DNA of 64,000 nucleotides from Spongilla lacustris (taxonomy: Eukaryota; Porifera; Demospongiae; Spongillida; Spongillidae). The notes below the pieces were generated by a model, which was given only the letters and a program-made list of their open reading frames with translations, was not told the DNA's origin and ran no database searches. The stretch is from the NCBI GenBank assembly GCA_949361645.1, contig OX442425.1:4651442-4715441 (forward strand), in the 5' to 3' direction. Of this stretch, positions 21,771 through 32,600 are shown in pieces. Made by a program: the position numbers and the translations under genes. The first letter of the stretch is position 1; each line of letters opens with the position of its first letter.

Positions 21771-23646
21771 ATGCTTTCACGACAACAACAGCGAAGAACA
21801 AAGCGACGAGCGGAATACCTCCAAAATCGAAACGAGGAGTTAGAGACCTCTCTTGGGTTCGGCGCTTCGAAGAGGGGGCGTGTATGCTGCGATGAGCAGA
21901 ATTCTGACGAGTTACGAGCTTCTAAGAGGCAAAAGCAGCAAGAGACCAATTGGGATTCCAAAAGGATACAATATTGGATAAACCCTTCTGCTGCATGTTT
22001 AGCGAAAAGGGCGCAATACCAAAAGCGTAAGCGTGAGGCCCAAAGGTAAGTTGTGCATGGAATATTATGGTTTGGCGCGTGTAAAGACACTCAATCAATG
22101 TAAGCGATCGTGAGCGATCCGAGAGGATACAAACGCTAGCTAGCTCGCACGTTCCTGTTCACAAATTTTATTTTACTACAATCACGTGCGCACAATGAAT
22201 GAATAATTACGCAATTATATTCCGTTTTCTACAGCGCGCTTCTTTTAGTCTAGAGCAGCTGGAAAAGTGCTTTATACATTGTGTTGCTAGGTGATGACAT
22301 GTACAGCTGGATTTTGTCATGTTGCATAATGGGTGTTGCTGCACAGAATTGATATTAGTTGCACTGTTTTGCAATACAGTTCAAGTGTCACCCCTAGTAT
22401 AGTACACACATATAATGCATGACATGGGGTTGACATTATTATGTGGCTTGTACGTGTATTACCAGTGAAGTATTGACTGCATGCTTCCATCATTTTAGCT
22501 ACTGCCTGTATGAACCCAATGATAGTGTTCTAATGGAGTATAAGGGTGGCCTTGAAAAGGTTATTCTAAGCAATAGGACATTGCTAGATGAGTTAAATGA
22601 TGCCTTTTGCAAGACCCATCCATGGTTAGCACAAAAGGTTACTACTAGATCTGCACATGCTGCTGTTGGCAAAGTTGGTACAGATGCATTACTTGCTAAG
22701 GCACTGAACATTCGAAGAGCAAAAGCAGGGGGATTGTTAAAAGAAGTTCGTGCCATTAATGCAATAAAATTATCAGAAAATGATATCATAGCTGGGATAA
22801 GGCATCATAGTGCTGTCTCAGAACCCTATTTCTATGATACCTCTTACAATCACACAAAACAGCATGGGTCTATACCAATAGACCTCAATGGTAGGTGTGT
22901 TGTGGCAGAGGAAATAGAGAACAGAGGTGGCCATGATAGTGTGCGCCCACTGAAATGGAAATGCACAAGTGAGTGTCGAATGCTCACTGGTGGTGAAATA
23001 GAAGTAGTGCTGGGAACCAAGTTCTATTTCAAAAATGCATTGATGATGTCCGGGCTGGACTGGACAGTCTAGATTCAGGGTGTAGTTCCACGCCTTGTTC
23101 AGCTTTTGGTTCTGTCGATCTAACCTTGGGTGATGAAGTAAGAGTACCTCGTGCAGACGTACAAACATCATGGCCACATCTCAGATACTACCAAACAGAT
23201 GAATTGGGGGCCCCAATGTTGTTTTAAATCGCCCTAACTTATCTACAGTATTGAGAACACGTGGAGATGGAAATTGTCTCTTTCGGTGTTTTTCTCAAAT
23301 CATAACTGGGTCACTTGACCAGCATTACGAATTGCGAATGTGCACACATATCACACCTTCTAATCACATCAGATGAATCTGATGTAGGCGATGATATTGA
23401 AATATACAATAGTGACAAAAAGATGGATCAGTTGGGTAGTTATGGAAGCAATAATGAAATGCTAACATTGTCACACTTAAATTGACATGTAACGTATACC
23501 CATTTGATCCTGTGTCTAAAAGTTGGTCTTACATGGCTAACCCAGGTCACATAGATGCAACCATTCCTGTAATCATTGAACGAAAATCAATGTACATTTA
23601 CTGGAAAAATGGAAATCATTTTGATGTTGTAACATCTCAGTTGTAA
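21771..23646 (+). pseudogene. OTU-domain cysteine protease gene, two exons, four frame breaks
   Basis: Exon 1 (21771-22045) encodes a basic, probably nuclear N-terminus starting MLSRQQQRRTKRRAEYLQNR and ends at AAAG|GTAAGT. Exon 2 starts at 22499 after CATTTTAG, and the phase (AG|C, serine) continues directly into the long frame YCLYEPNDSVLMEYKGG. That frame runs to 23072. Downstream, further coding sequence needs single-base shifts near 23034 (A run), 23210 (G run), 23355 and 23480. It carries the OTU signature RGDGNCLFRCFSQ, with Asp-Gly-Asn-Cys at 23266-23277, and the C-terminal GNHFDVV, with His at 23617-23619, before the TAA at 23644. OTU proteases remove ubiquitin. The D/C and H positions are about 118 codons apart, a normal domain size. 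Breaks in homopolymers could be sequencing errors or recent decay. Confidence 0.72.
22046..22498 (+). other. Intron 1 of the OTU-like gene
   Basis: 453 bp, GTAAGT donor and TTTTAG acceptor; phase 2 on both sides, which supports the exon pairing. An upstream in-frame start at 22443 lies inside this intron and is therefore not used. Confidence 0.75.
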
Positions 23647-24337
23647 GGGTAATTATTATTACCTTACATGATGTGTATCACATGGGTTACATGCTTACTG
23701 TGTACCATGTGCCAATCACGTGGTAGAAAGTGCTTTATGCACAGCAGTGCCACTGTGACATGTATGACCGATGTATGTGTGCGCATGCAAGCAGTGACTG
23801 CACATTGAGCTGTTGGTGCATTTCAGTGTGATTTGCTTGGCAAGGTCTGGTGCACACATTGACTCAGAGTGAGGTTGGTGCCTTTTGTATTAATCAGTCA
23901 TTGCTTCAACACAGTCAATACACATGTGGTGCAGAGCTGTCACAGTACAGCCATCATTGCCCACTATTCAAATGTGTGACATAAGTGCAATGCAATAGAC
24001 TTGATAATAAACATTAGCGTCCAACTCAAATCTGGTGTTGTGTTGTGCATAAGCCTGACTAGCAATATTGTCAGCTGATTGTCCAAGCAGATTCATTTGC
24101 CTAAAATAGGCGACAATGAGTGAGCATGATACCCTCCTCCACCTTGAGTGGATAATACATATATGTCTGAGAAGCAGGCATATATGGGGGACCTATCCTC
24201 ATTGGCAATTGTATCAAAACTCAAAGAAGTTTACCCCAGGAGTGTATAACAAACCACGAAACATGATGTTGCTAGGCAGTGACATGTTCAGTGTTGCTAC
24301 AGCTGGACATGGGTATGCATACAGGGACCATTATAAC
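23647..24337. other. 3' region after the OTU-like gene
   Basis: Single-copy, AT-moderate sequence. Apart from the poly(A) signal no feature is recognised. Confidence 0.45.
24006..24011 (+). terminator. AATAAA polyadenylation signal
   Basis: AATAAA about 360 bp after the OTU-like stop codon; a plausible 3' end for that gene. No other copy of the signal stands out between them. Confidence 0.4.
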
Positions 24338-24946
24338 AACCGGACACCGGACATTTGTCCGGCTAATTTAGTCTATTGTCCGGCGGTCAATTAACTATCC
24401 TGACAAAATGGCCGGACAAAAACGTGAAGGTGATTCCGATATTTGAAGTAGTAAAAGCCCTGGTCCTAGCTGTAAAAAAAACACTACACGACAAGTAACG
24501 AGAGCTACATTGCCTGTAGCTTCGATAAATGGCAACGGGGCAATGATCGCGATCACCAGACGCTCGTGTAACTTAATTTGCTGTGAACTGGAACACGATA
24601 ATGTCGTCCACGTAGTGTTTTTGTTTTGTGATGTGTGTAAACACTACAAGGACAGCATTGCATTGTCACGAAACTGTTGGTACTACCAATCTAGTTGCTA
24701 GTTGGGCGTAGCCCGACCTTCGCGTATACTATAAATAGAATACGCGAAGGTCGGGCTGTACCAATGTAAAGACATCTATTGTAATGGAGCAGCAACTAGC
24801 GAGATTCATAAGGTAGCAATGGGTCATTTGAAGTGCGTTAATGCAAAATCTAAAGGTGAGTTTGTACTTAAAAGAATATATTCATGTCCGGCCATTTTAT
24901 AAACATGTCTGGGCAAACATATGTAACCCCTTACATTTTGTCCGGC
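24338..24946. repeat. Cluster of inverted TGTCCGG motifs, possible small transposon
   Basis: CCGGACA or TGTCCGG occurs five times at 24338-24420 and twice at 24886-24946. AAAATGGCCGGACA (about 24405-24418) is the inverse of TGTCCGGCCATTTT (about 24885-24898), so the cluster ends face each other. The ~460 bp between contain the perfect hairpin at 24710-24757. This looks like a short non-autonomous element with repeated transposase-binding sites; exact ends and target duplication are not resolved. Confidence 0.5.
24710..24757. repeat. Perfect 18-bp hairpin
   Basis: AGCCCGACCTTCGCGTAT (24710-24727) is exactly reversed at 24740-24757 with a 12-base loop. Weaker pairing (TAGTTGC with GCAACTA) extends around it. 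GC-rich stem in an AT-rich region. Confidence 0.9.
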
Positions 24947-25587
24947 CATCCCAACGAAGTTATAATTGTCCCTGTGCATAGCATTTTGGTGGGTACTTCT
25001 GCAGAGCTGGTACTGATCCTTTTCACTCTACCACTAATGGCCCCTCATAGAAACAAGCAACTTCTGAGTTACATAAATGTCATACTGGTGCCTGGTTATA
25101 TTAAGGCAACCCAATGTATAAAAAAAAATGAAGGGAACAAAATATTATCTATAAGTAGGTTGGTGATTTTCAATGCTGGTGTAAAAATGAAGCTACGTAC
25201 ATATGCATTAATGATTTTGGTTTGCTGTATATTCAAGCACTTATTCTTCACGAGCATAAGATAAAACTCTGTCCAACAAGATTCGTTGCATTGTGACGTA
25301 ATTAACATGATGTAAGACATAAGTGACATGAGATACATGTTTACAGTGTGTTCTACACATTTTGGCGGGTACTCCACAGCCGATTTGAATAAGTGATCCT
25401 ACCGGACCTCTTCGGATTCTATGCCTACAAATGTGATTGGAAAGTTTTTGCAAGCAAATGCGCTATTTAAAATGAATAAATTTAGTGCCGTCTTAATTAA
25501 GCTTTGACAACAAAAAAACAGTGAAGCTGTATTGAGCTACATTAACGTGTGAGCTCGTATTAAGTGAGCTTATATTTCCATGTATAG
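24947..25587. other. Region before the small RGG-adjacent gene
   Basis: No gene is recognised. It contains a degenerate partial copy of the palindromic element of 26131-26405 at about 25127-25193 (ATGAAGGGAACAAAATAT ... AGGTTGGTGATTTTCAATGC). Confidence 0.5.
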
Positions 25588-25860
25588 ATGGCTGCTAAGT
25601 ATACTGAAGATTTTGACGAAGCTTCGATTCAACTTGTAAGTTGTGATACGCTAACAATATACACTTTTCAGATTCAGGAAGCGGAAGCGGAAGCCCAAGG
25701 CTCTGCCACTTTGCCTTTGGACGGTGAAATGGACGAAGAAAGTGTAAAGTTTTAATGGCAGTATAATCATTTGCTTTACATACAATGTAACTTTATTTTG
25801 ATTTCCGAACAGGAGCCTGTGAAGAAGAAAAAGAAAACGACTGCAGAAGCTGATGAATGA
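25588..25860 (+). CDS. Small three-exon acidic/lysine-rich protein (55 aa), possibly truncated
   Basis: Exons 25588-25635, 25672-25743 and 25813-25860 join in phase 0. Intron 1 is only 36 nt (GTAAGT, a GCTAAC branch-like motif, TTTTCAG); intron 2 is 69 nt (GTAAAG to CCGAACAG, pyrimidine-rich). The protein begins MAAKYTEDFDEASIQL, continues with an acidic IQEAEAEAQGSATL stretch and ends with a KKKKKTT nuclear-localisation-like patch. It stops at TGA 25858-25860. The frame after the TGA stays open for 51 codons and is RGG-rich, so the stop may be a recent CGA-to-TGA change that cut off an RNA-binding tail. ATTAAA at 26012-26017 is a possible poly(A) signal. The family is not recognised; a nucleolar or RNA-binding protein is inferred. 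Confidence 0.5.
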
Positions 25861-26016
25861 GGGAGTGGAGGAAGACGGGGAAGAGGAGGGAGAGGTGTAA
25901 GAGGAGGGATAGGAGGAAGAGAAGGAAGAGGTGGAAGAGGAGGAAGAGAAGGAAGAGGAGGAGGTGGAGATCGCCCGTTCATATTTAAAATAACTAATGC
26001 TTATTTTTATTATTAA
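25861..26016 (+). other. RGG-rich open frame following an in-frame TGA
   Basis: Continues the frame of the preceding exon: GSGGRRGRGGRGVRGGIGG, then more GRGG/GREG repeats and DRPFIFKITN to the TAA at 26014-26016. RGG boxes bind RNA and are arginine-methylated in nucleolar and mRNA-binding proteins. It is either the lost C-terminus of the upstream gene or 3' UTR of low complexity. Confidence 0.45.
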
Positions 26017-26130
26017 ACTTTGTTTTACTATTTCTGTATTACATATTAAATACGCTGTACTTCATCAGCGATCGAGACAAACGTTTCTGCATGACATTTT
26101 GTGATATCGGCCATCAAAAATGAAGGGAAC

Positions 26131-26405
26131 AAGATATAAAAAACATTCTCTCTGAGAAAGTTGGTGGTATATAGGATTTGAAGGCAATGGTGGTGTAAAA
26201 AAGAAGGGAACAAGAGATCAACGATGATACAATAACAGTCCTTTATTAAGCAACGAAAAATGCACGTACTACAAAATTGCTAAATGTAGGACTGTTACAA
26301 AAAACTTGTATCATCGTTGATCCCTTGTTCCCTTCCTCTTTACACCACCATTGCCTTCAAATCCTATATACCACCAACTTTCTCAGAGAGAATGTTTTTT
26401 ACATC
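26131..26405. mobile_element. Palindromic MITE-like element
   Basis: 26131-26240 and 26289-26405 are reverse complements with small indels: AACATTCTCTCTGAGAAAG, TTGGTGGTATATAGGATTTG and AGATCAACGATGATACAA pair with the right arm. The loop is about 48 bp. No coding sequence. GAAGGGAACAAG occurs both just outside and inside the left arm (about 26122 and 26204). A half-copy lies near 25127. It directly abuts the forward satellite at 26407. Confidence 0.82.
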
Positions 26406-26406
26406 T

Positions 26407-29400
26407 TGTACAAGGAGTGAAGCTAAATGCTCATTGCTATAAATGGAGAGAAGCTTTATACTCATTGCTATGCATGAAGTGAAGCGTTATGCTCATTGCT
26501 ATACATGGAGTGCAGCTTTATGCTCAATGCTATACAAGGAGTGAAGCTATATGCTAATTGCTATACATGGAGTGAAGCTTTATGGTCAATGCTATTCAAG
26601 GAGTAAAGCTATATGCTCATTGCCATACATGGAGTTAAGCTTTATGCTCAATGCTATACAAGTGAAGCTATATGCTCATTGCTATACATGGAGTGAAGCT
26701 TTATGCTCATTTCTATGCATGAAGTGAAGCGTTATGCTCATTGCTATACAAGGAGTGAAGCTATATGCTCATTGCTATACATGGAGTGAAGCTTCATGCT
26801 CATTGTTATACATTAATGGAAGCTTTATGCTCATTGCTATACTTGGAGTAAAGCATTATGCTCTATCCTATACACATGGAGTGACGCGTTGTGCTCAATG
26901 CGATAAATAGAGTAAAGCTTTATGTTCATAATTATATACGGAGTGAAGCTTAATGCTCATTGCTACACATGGAGTGAGGCTTTTTGCTCGTTGCTTAACA
27001 TGGAGTGTAGCTTTATTCTCAATGCTATACAAGGAGTAAAGCTATACGATCATTGCTATACATGGAATTAAGCATTATGCTCATTGCTATACATCAAGTG
27101 AAGCGTTATGCTCATTGCTATACATGGAGTGAAGCTTTATGCTCAATGCTATACAAGGAGTGAAGCTATATACTCATTGCTATACACGGTAGAGAAGCTT
27201 CATGCTCATTGTTATACATGAATTGAAGCTTTATGCTCTTTGCTATACATGGTGTAAAGCTTCATGCTCATTACTACACATCAAGTGAAGGTTTATGCAC
27301 TATCCTATACAAGGAGTGAAGCTTTGAGCTCATTGCTTTACATGAAGAGAAGCTTAATGCTCATTGCTATACATGGAGTGACGCTTTATGCTCAATGCTA
27401 TACAAAGAGTGAAGCTATATGCTAATTGCTATACATGGAGTGAAGCTTTATGCTCATTGCTATACATGAAGCGAAGCGTTATGCTCAATGCTATACATGG
27501 AGTGAAGCTTTATGCTCAATGCTAAACATGGAGTGAAGCTATTTGCTCATTGCTATACATAGAGTAAAGCTTTATGGTTTATCCTATACATGGAGTGAAG
27601 CGTGATGCTCATTGCTATACAAGGAGTGAAGCTATATGATCATTGCTATACGTGGACTGAAGCTTTATGCTCATTGCTATACATGGAGTGAAGCTTTGTG
27701 CTCATTATTATACATGGACTGAAGCTCTAAGCTCATTGCAATGCATGGAGTGAAATTATATGCTCAATATTTTACATAAAGTGAAGCATTTTGCTCATTC
27801 CTATACATGGAATTAAGCGTTGCACTCAATGCTATAGATGGAGTGAAGCTTTAAGCTCATTGCTATGCAAGGAGTGAAATTTTATGCTCTTTAGTTTAAA
27901 CGAAGTGAAGCTTTCTACTCATTGCTATACATGGAGTGAAGCTTTATGCCCATTGCTTTACATGGAGTGAAGCTTTATGCTCAATGCTATACCAGCACTG
28001 AAGTTAAATGCTCAATGCTATACATGGAGTGAGGCTTTATGCTCATTACTATACATGGTGTGAAGCTTAATGCCCACTGCTATACATGGAGTGAAGCGTT
28101 ATGCTCATTCTTTTACATGGAGTGAAAATTTATGCTCATCGCTATACTTGAAATGAAGCGTAATGCTTATTGCTACTCATGAAGAGAAGCCATATGCTCA
28201 TTGCTATACATGGAGTGAAGCTTTGTGCTCATTGCTATAGAAGGAGTGAAGCTATATGCTCATACCTTTACATGGACTGAAGCATTATGCTCATTGCTAT
28301 ACATAGAGTGTAGCATTATGCTCATTGCCATACATGGAGTGAAGCTTTATGCCCATTGCCATACATGTAGTGACGCTTTATAATCAATACTATAAATGGA
28401 GTGAAGCTTTATGCTCATTGCTATACCTGAAGTGAAACTTTATGCTCATTGCTATACATGGAGAGAAGTTTTATGCTCATTGCTAAACATGGAGTGAATC
28501 TTCAAGCTCGTTACCATTCATGGAGTGAAGCTTTATGCACAACGCTATACATGGAGAGAAGCTTTATGCTCATTGCTATACATGGAGTGAAGCTTTATGC
28601 TCATTGCTGTACATGGAGTGAAGCTTTATACTCTTTACTATATATCGAGAGACGCTTTTTAGCTCATTGCTTAACAGCTTTATGCTCATTAGTGTACATA
28701 GAGTGAAGCTTCATACTCATTGCACCAAATGGAGTGAAGCTTTATGCTCATTGCTACATGTGGAATGAAGCTTAATGCTCATTGCTATGCATGGAGTGAA
28801 GCCTTGTGCTCATTGCTATACAAGGAGTGAAGCTATATGCTCATTGCTATACATGCAGTTAAGCTTTATGCTCATTCCTATACATGAAGCGAAGCATTAT
28901 GCTCATTACTATACATGGAGTGAAGCTTTATGCTCATTGCTGTACAAGGAGTGAAGCTATATGCTCATTGCTATCCACGGTACAGAAGCTTCATGCTCAT
29001 TGTTATACATGAATTGAAGCTTTATGCACATTGCTATACATGGTGTAAAGCTTAATGCTCATTACTGCACATGAAATGAAGGTTTATGCTCAATCCTATA
29101 AATGGAGTGAAGCATTGTGCTCATTGCTTTACATAGAGAGAAGCTTTATGCTCAATGCTATACAAGGAGTGAAGCTATATGCTCATTGCTATACATGGAG
29201 TTAAGCTTTATGGTCAATGCTATACAAGGAGTGAAGCTATATGCTCATTGCTATACATGGAGTGAATCTTTATGCTCATTGCTATACATGGAGTGAAGCT
29301 ATATGATCATTGCTATACATGGACTGAAGCTTTATGCTCATTGCTATACATGGAGTGAAGCTTTATGCTCATTGCTATACATGGACTGAAGCTTTATGCT

Positions 29401-32400
29401 CAATGCTATGCATGGAGTGAAATTATATGCTCATTGTTTTACATGAAGTGAAGCTTTCTGCTCATTCCTATACATGAAAGTGAAGCGTTGCACTCAATGC
29501 TATAAATGGAGTGAAGCTTTCTGCTCATTCCTATACATGAAAGTGAAGCGTTGCACTCAATGCTATAAATAGAGTGAAGCTTTATGCACATTGCTATCAA
29601 AGGACTGAAAATTCATACTCATTAGTTTAAACGAAGTGAAGCTTTCTTCTCATTGCTATACATGGAGTGAAGCTTTATGCCCATTGCTTTACATGGAGTG
29701 AAGATTCATGCTCAATGCTATTTAAGCACTGAAGCTATATGCTCAATGCAATACATGGAGTGAGGCTTTATGCTCATTACTATACATGGTGTGAAGCTTT
29801 GTGCATACTGCTATACATGGAGTGAAGCTTTATGCTCATTCTTTTACATGGAGTGAAAATTTATGCTCATCGCTATACTTGGAATGAAGCGTAATGCTTA
29901 TTGCAACTTATGGAGAGAAGCTTTATGCTCATTGCTATACATGGAGTGATTGGGCTCATTGCTATACAAGGAGTGAAGCTAAATGCTCATACCTTTACAT
30001 GGACTGAAGCATTATGCTCATTGCCATACATAAAGTGAAGCTTTACGCCCATTGCCATACATGTAGTGACGCTTTATAATCAATACTATAAATGGAGTGA
30101 AGCTTTATGCTCATTGCTATACCTGGAGTGAAACTTTATGCTCATTGCTATACATGGAGAGAAGCTTTATGCTCATTGCTATACATGGAGTGAAGCTTTA
30201 TGCTTATTGCTATACATGGAGTGAATCTTCAAGCTCATTACCATACATGAAGTGAATTAAGCTTTATGCTCAATGCTATACATGGAGAGAAGCTTTATGC
30301 TCATTACTATACATGGACTGAAGCTTTATGCTCATTGCTGTACATAGAGTGAAGCTTTGTACTCTTTGCTATATATCGAGTGACGCTTTCTAGCTCATTC
30401 CTTAATTCCTTAACTGCTTTATGCAGTTAAGGAATGAGTACATTGGTGTACATGGAGTGAAGCATCATGCTCATTGCTACAAATGGAGTGAAGCTTTATG
30501 CTCATTGCTACATGTGAAGTGAAGCTTTATGCTCATTGCAATCCAAGGAGTGAAGGTTTATGATCATTGCGATATATGGAGTGAAGCTTTATGCTCATTG
30601 CTACACATTGAGTGAGGCGTTATGCTCACTCATTTACGTGGAGTGAAAATTTATGCTCATTGCTGTACTTGGTGTGAAGCGTATTGCTCATTGCTACACA
30701 TGGTGTGGGGCTTTTTGCTCGTTGCTTTACATGGAGTGAAGGAATATGCTCATTGATGTACAAGGAGTGAAGCTTAATGCTCATTCCTATTAATGGAGTA
30801 AAGCTTTGTGCTCAATGCTATACATGGAGTGAAGCTCTATGCTTAATGCTATTCATGGAGTGAAGCTTTATGCTCATTACTATACATGGATTGAAGCTTT
30901 ATGCTCATTGCTATACATGGATTGAAGTTTTATGCTCATTGTTATACATGAATTGAAGCTTTATGCTCATTCCTACACATGGAGTGAAGCTTTGCGCTCA
31001 CTGCTATACATGGAGTGAAGATTTATGCTCATTGCTATACATGGAGTGTATACAGCTCTATTCACAACGCTATACAAGGAGTGAAGATATATGCTCATTT
31101 CTATACATGGAATTACGCTTTCTGCTCAATGCTTTACAAGGAATGAAGCTATTTGCTCATTGCTATACTTGGAGTGACGTTTTATGCTCATAACTATACA
31201 TGGAGTTAAGCTTTGTGCTCAATGCTATACATGGAGTGAATCTCTATGCTCAATGCTATACAAGGAGTGAAGCTATATGCTCATTGCTATACATGGAGTT
31301 AAGCTTTATGCTCAATGCTATACAAGGAGTTAAGCTATATGCTCATTGCTATACATGGAGTGAAGCTTTATGCTCATTGCTGTACATGAAGTGAAGCATT
31401 ATGCTCATTGCTATACATGGATAGAAGCTTTATGCTCAATGCTATACAAGGAGTGAAGCTACATGCTCACTGCTATACATGGAATGAAGCTTAATTTTCA
31501 TTACTATACATGGAGTGAAGCTTTGTGCTCATTGCTATACATGGAGTGAAGCGTTATGATCATTGCCACACATGGAGTGAAGCTTTATGTTCATTGCTTT
31601 ACTTGGAGTGAAGCTTTATGCTGATTGCTATACATGTAGTGAAGCGTTTGCTCATTCCTGTACATGGAGTGAAGCTTTATGCTCATACCGATACATGGAG
31701 TGTAGCTTCATGCCCATTGCTATTCATGTAGTAAAGCTTTATAATCAATGCTATACATGGAGTGATGCTATGTGCTCATTGCTATTCATGGAGTGAAGCT
31801 TTATGCTCAATGCTATACAAGGAGTAAAGCTTTATGCTGATTGCTGTACATGCAGTGAATCTTTCAACTCTTTGCTGTACACGGAGTGAAGATTCTTAGC
31901 TCGTTGCATAACATGGACTGAAGCTTTATGCTGATTCGTGAACATGGAGTGAAGCTTCATGCTGAATGGTACAAATGCAGTGAAGCTTCATACTCAATGC
32001 TATACATGGAGTGAAGCTTTATGCTCATTGCTATACATGGAGTGAAGCTTTATGCTCATTGCTGTACATGGAGTGAGGCTTTATATTCTTTGCTATACAC
32101 GGAGCGAAGATTTTTAACTCATTGCTTAACATGGAGTGAAGCTTCATGCTCGTTGCTACAAATGGAGTGAATCTTTATGCTCAATGCTATACAAGGAAAG
32201 AAGCTATATGCTCAATGCTATTCATGGAATGAAACTTAATGCTCAGTGCTTTACATGGAGTGAAATTTATACATGGAGTGAAGCTTTATGCTCATAGCGA
32301 TACATGGAGTGAAGCTTTGTGCTCAATGCTGTACATGGAGTGAAGCTTTCTTCTTTATGCTATACATGGAGTGAATTTTTGTGCTCGTTGCAACACATGG

Positions 32401-32571
32401 AGTGAAGCTTTATGCTCATTGCCTTACTTGGAGTGATGCTTTATGCTCATTGCTATGCATGACGTGAAGCTTTTGCTTATTCCTATACAAGGAATGTAGC
32501 TTTATGCTCATAGCGATACATGGAGTGAAGCTATATGCTCATTGCTGTTCATTGAGTAAAGCTTTATACTC
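26407..32571 (+). repeat. 31-bp satellite array, forward orientation (array B)
   Basis: Same unit as array A, about 200 copies. Distinct variants mark a higher-order repeat: TAATCAATACTATAAATGG at 28381 recurs at 30077, and TAATCAATGCTATACATGG at 31742, a spacing of about 1.67-1.70 kb (about 54 monomers). The block CATTTACGTGGAGTGAAAAT near 30630 has relatives near 28105 and 29845. No gene is called. Confidence 0.97.
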
Positions 32572-32600
32572 TTAGCTTCACACCAGGTATACAAAAGAGC
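32555..32600. other. Satellite inversion junction
   Basis: The forward unit ends GTAAAGCTTTATACTC at about 32571 and the next bases, AGCTTCACACCAGG, are already in reverse orientation. There is no spacer, so the two arrays meet tail to tail like the centre of a palindrome. Confidence 0.9.

Noticed and set aside
22818..23177. Minus-strand frames over the OTU-like gene (also 22499-22789 and 21743-22090)
   Set aside because: Shadows of the plus-strand gene, which has splice sites and a recognised domain.
24116..24394. 92-codon plus-strand frame MSEHDTLLHLEW
   Set aside because: It runs into the TGTCCGG repeat cluster, has no recognised motif and no splice or poly(A) support.
25776..25982. Proline-rich minus-strand frame
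   Set aside because: Antisense of the purine-rich RGG-coding stretch.
6900..32580. CRISPR array reading of the 31-48 bp repeats
   Set aside because: The repeats abut without unique spacers and the surrounding sequence is eukaryotic.
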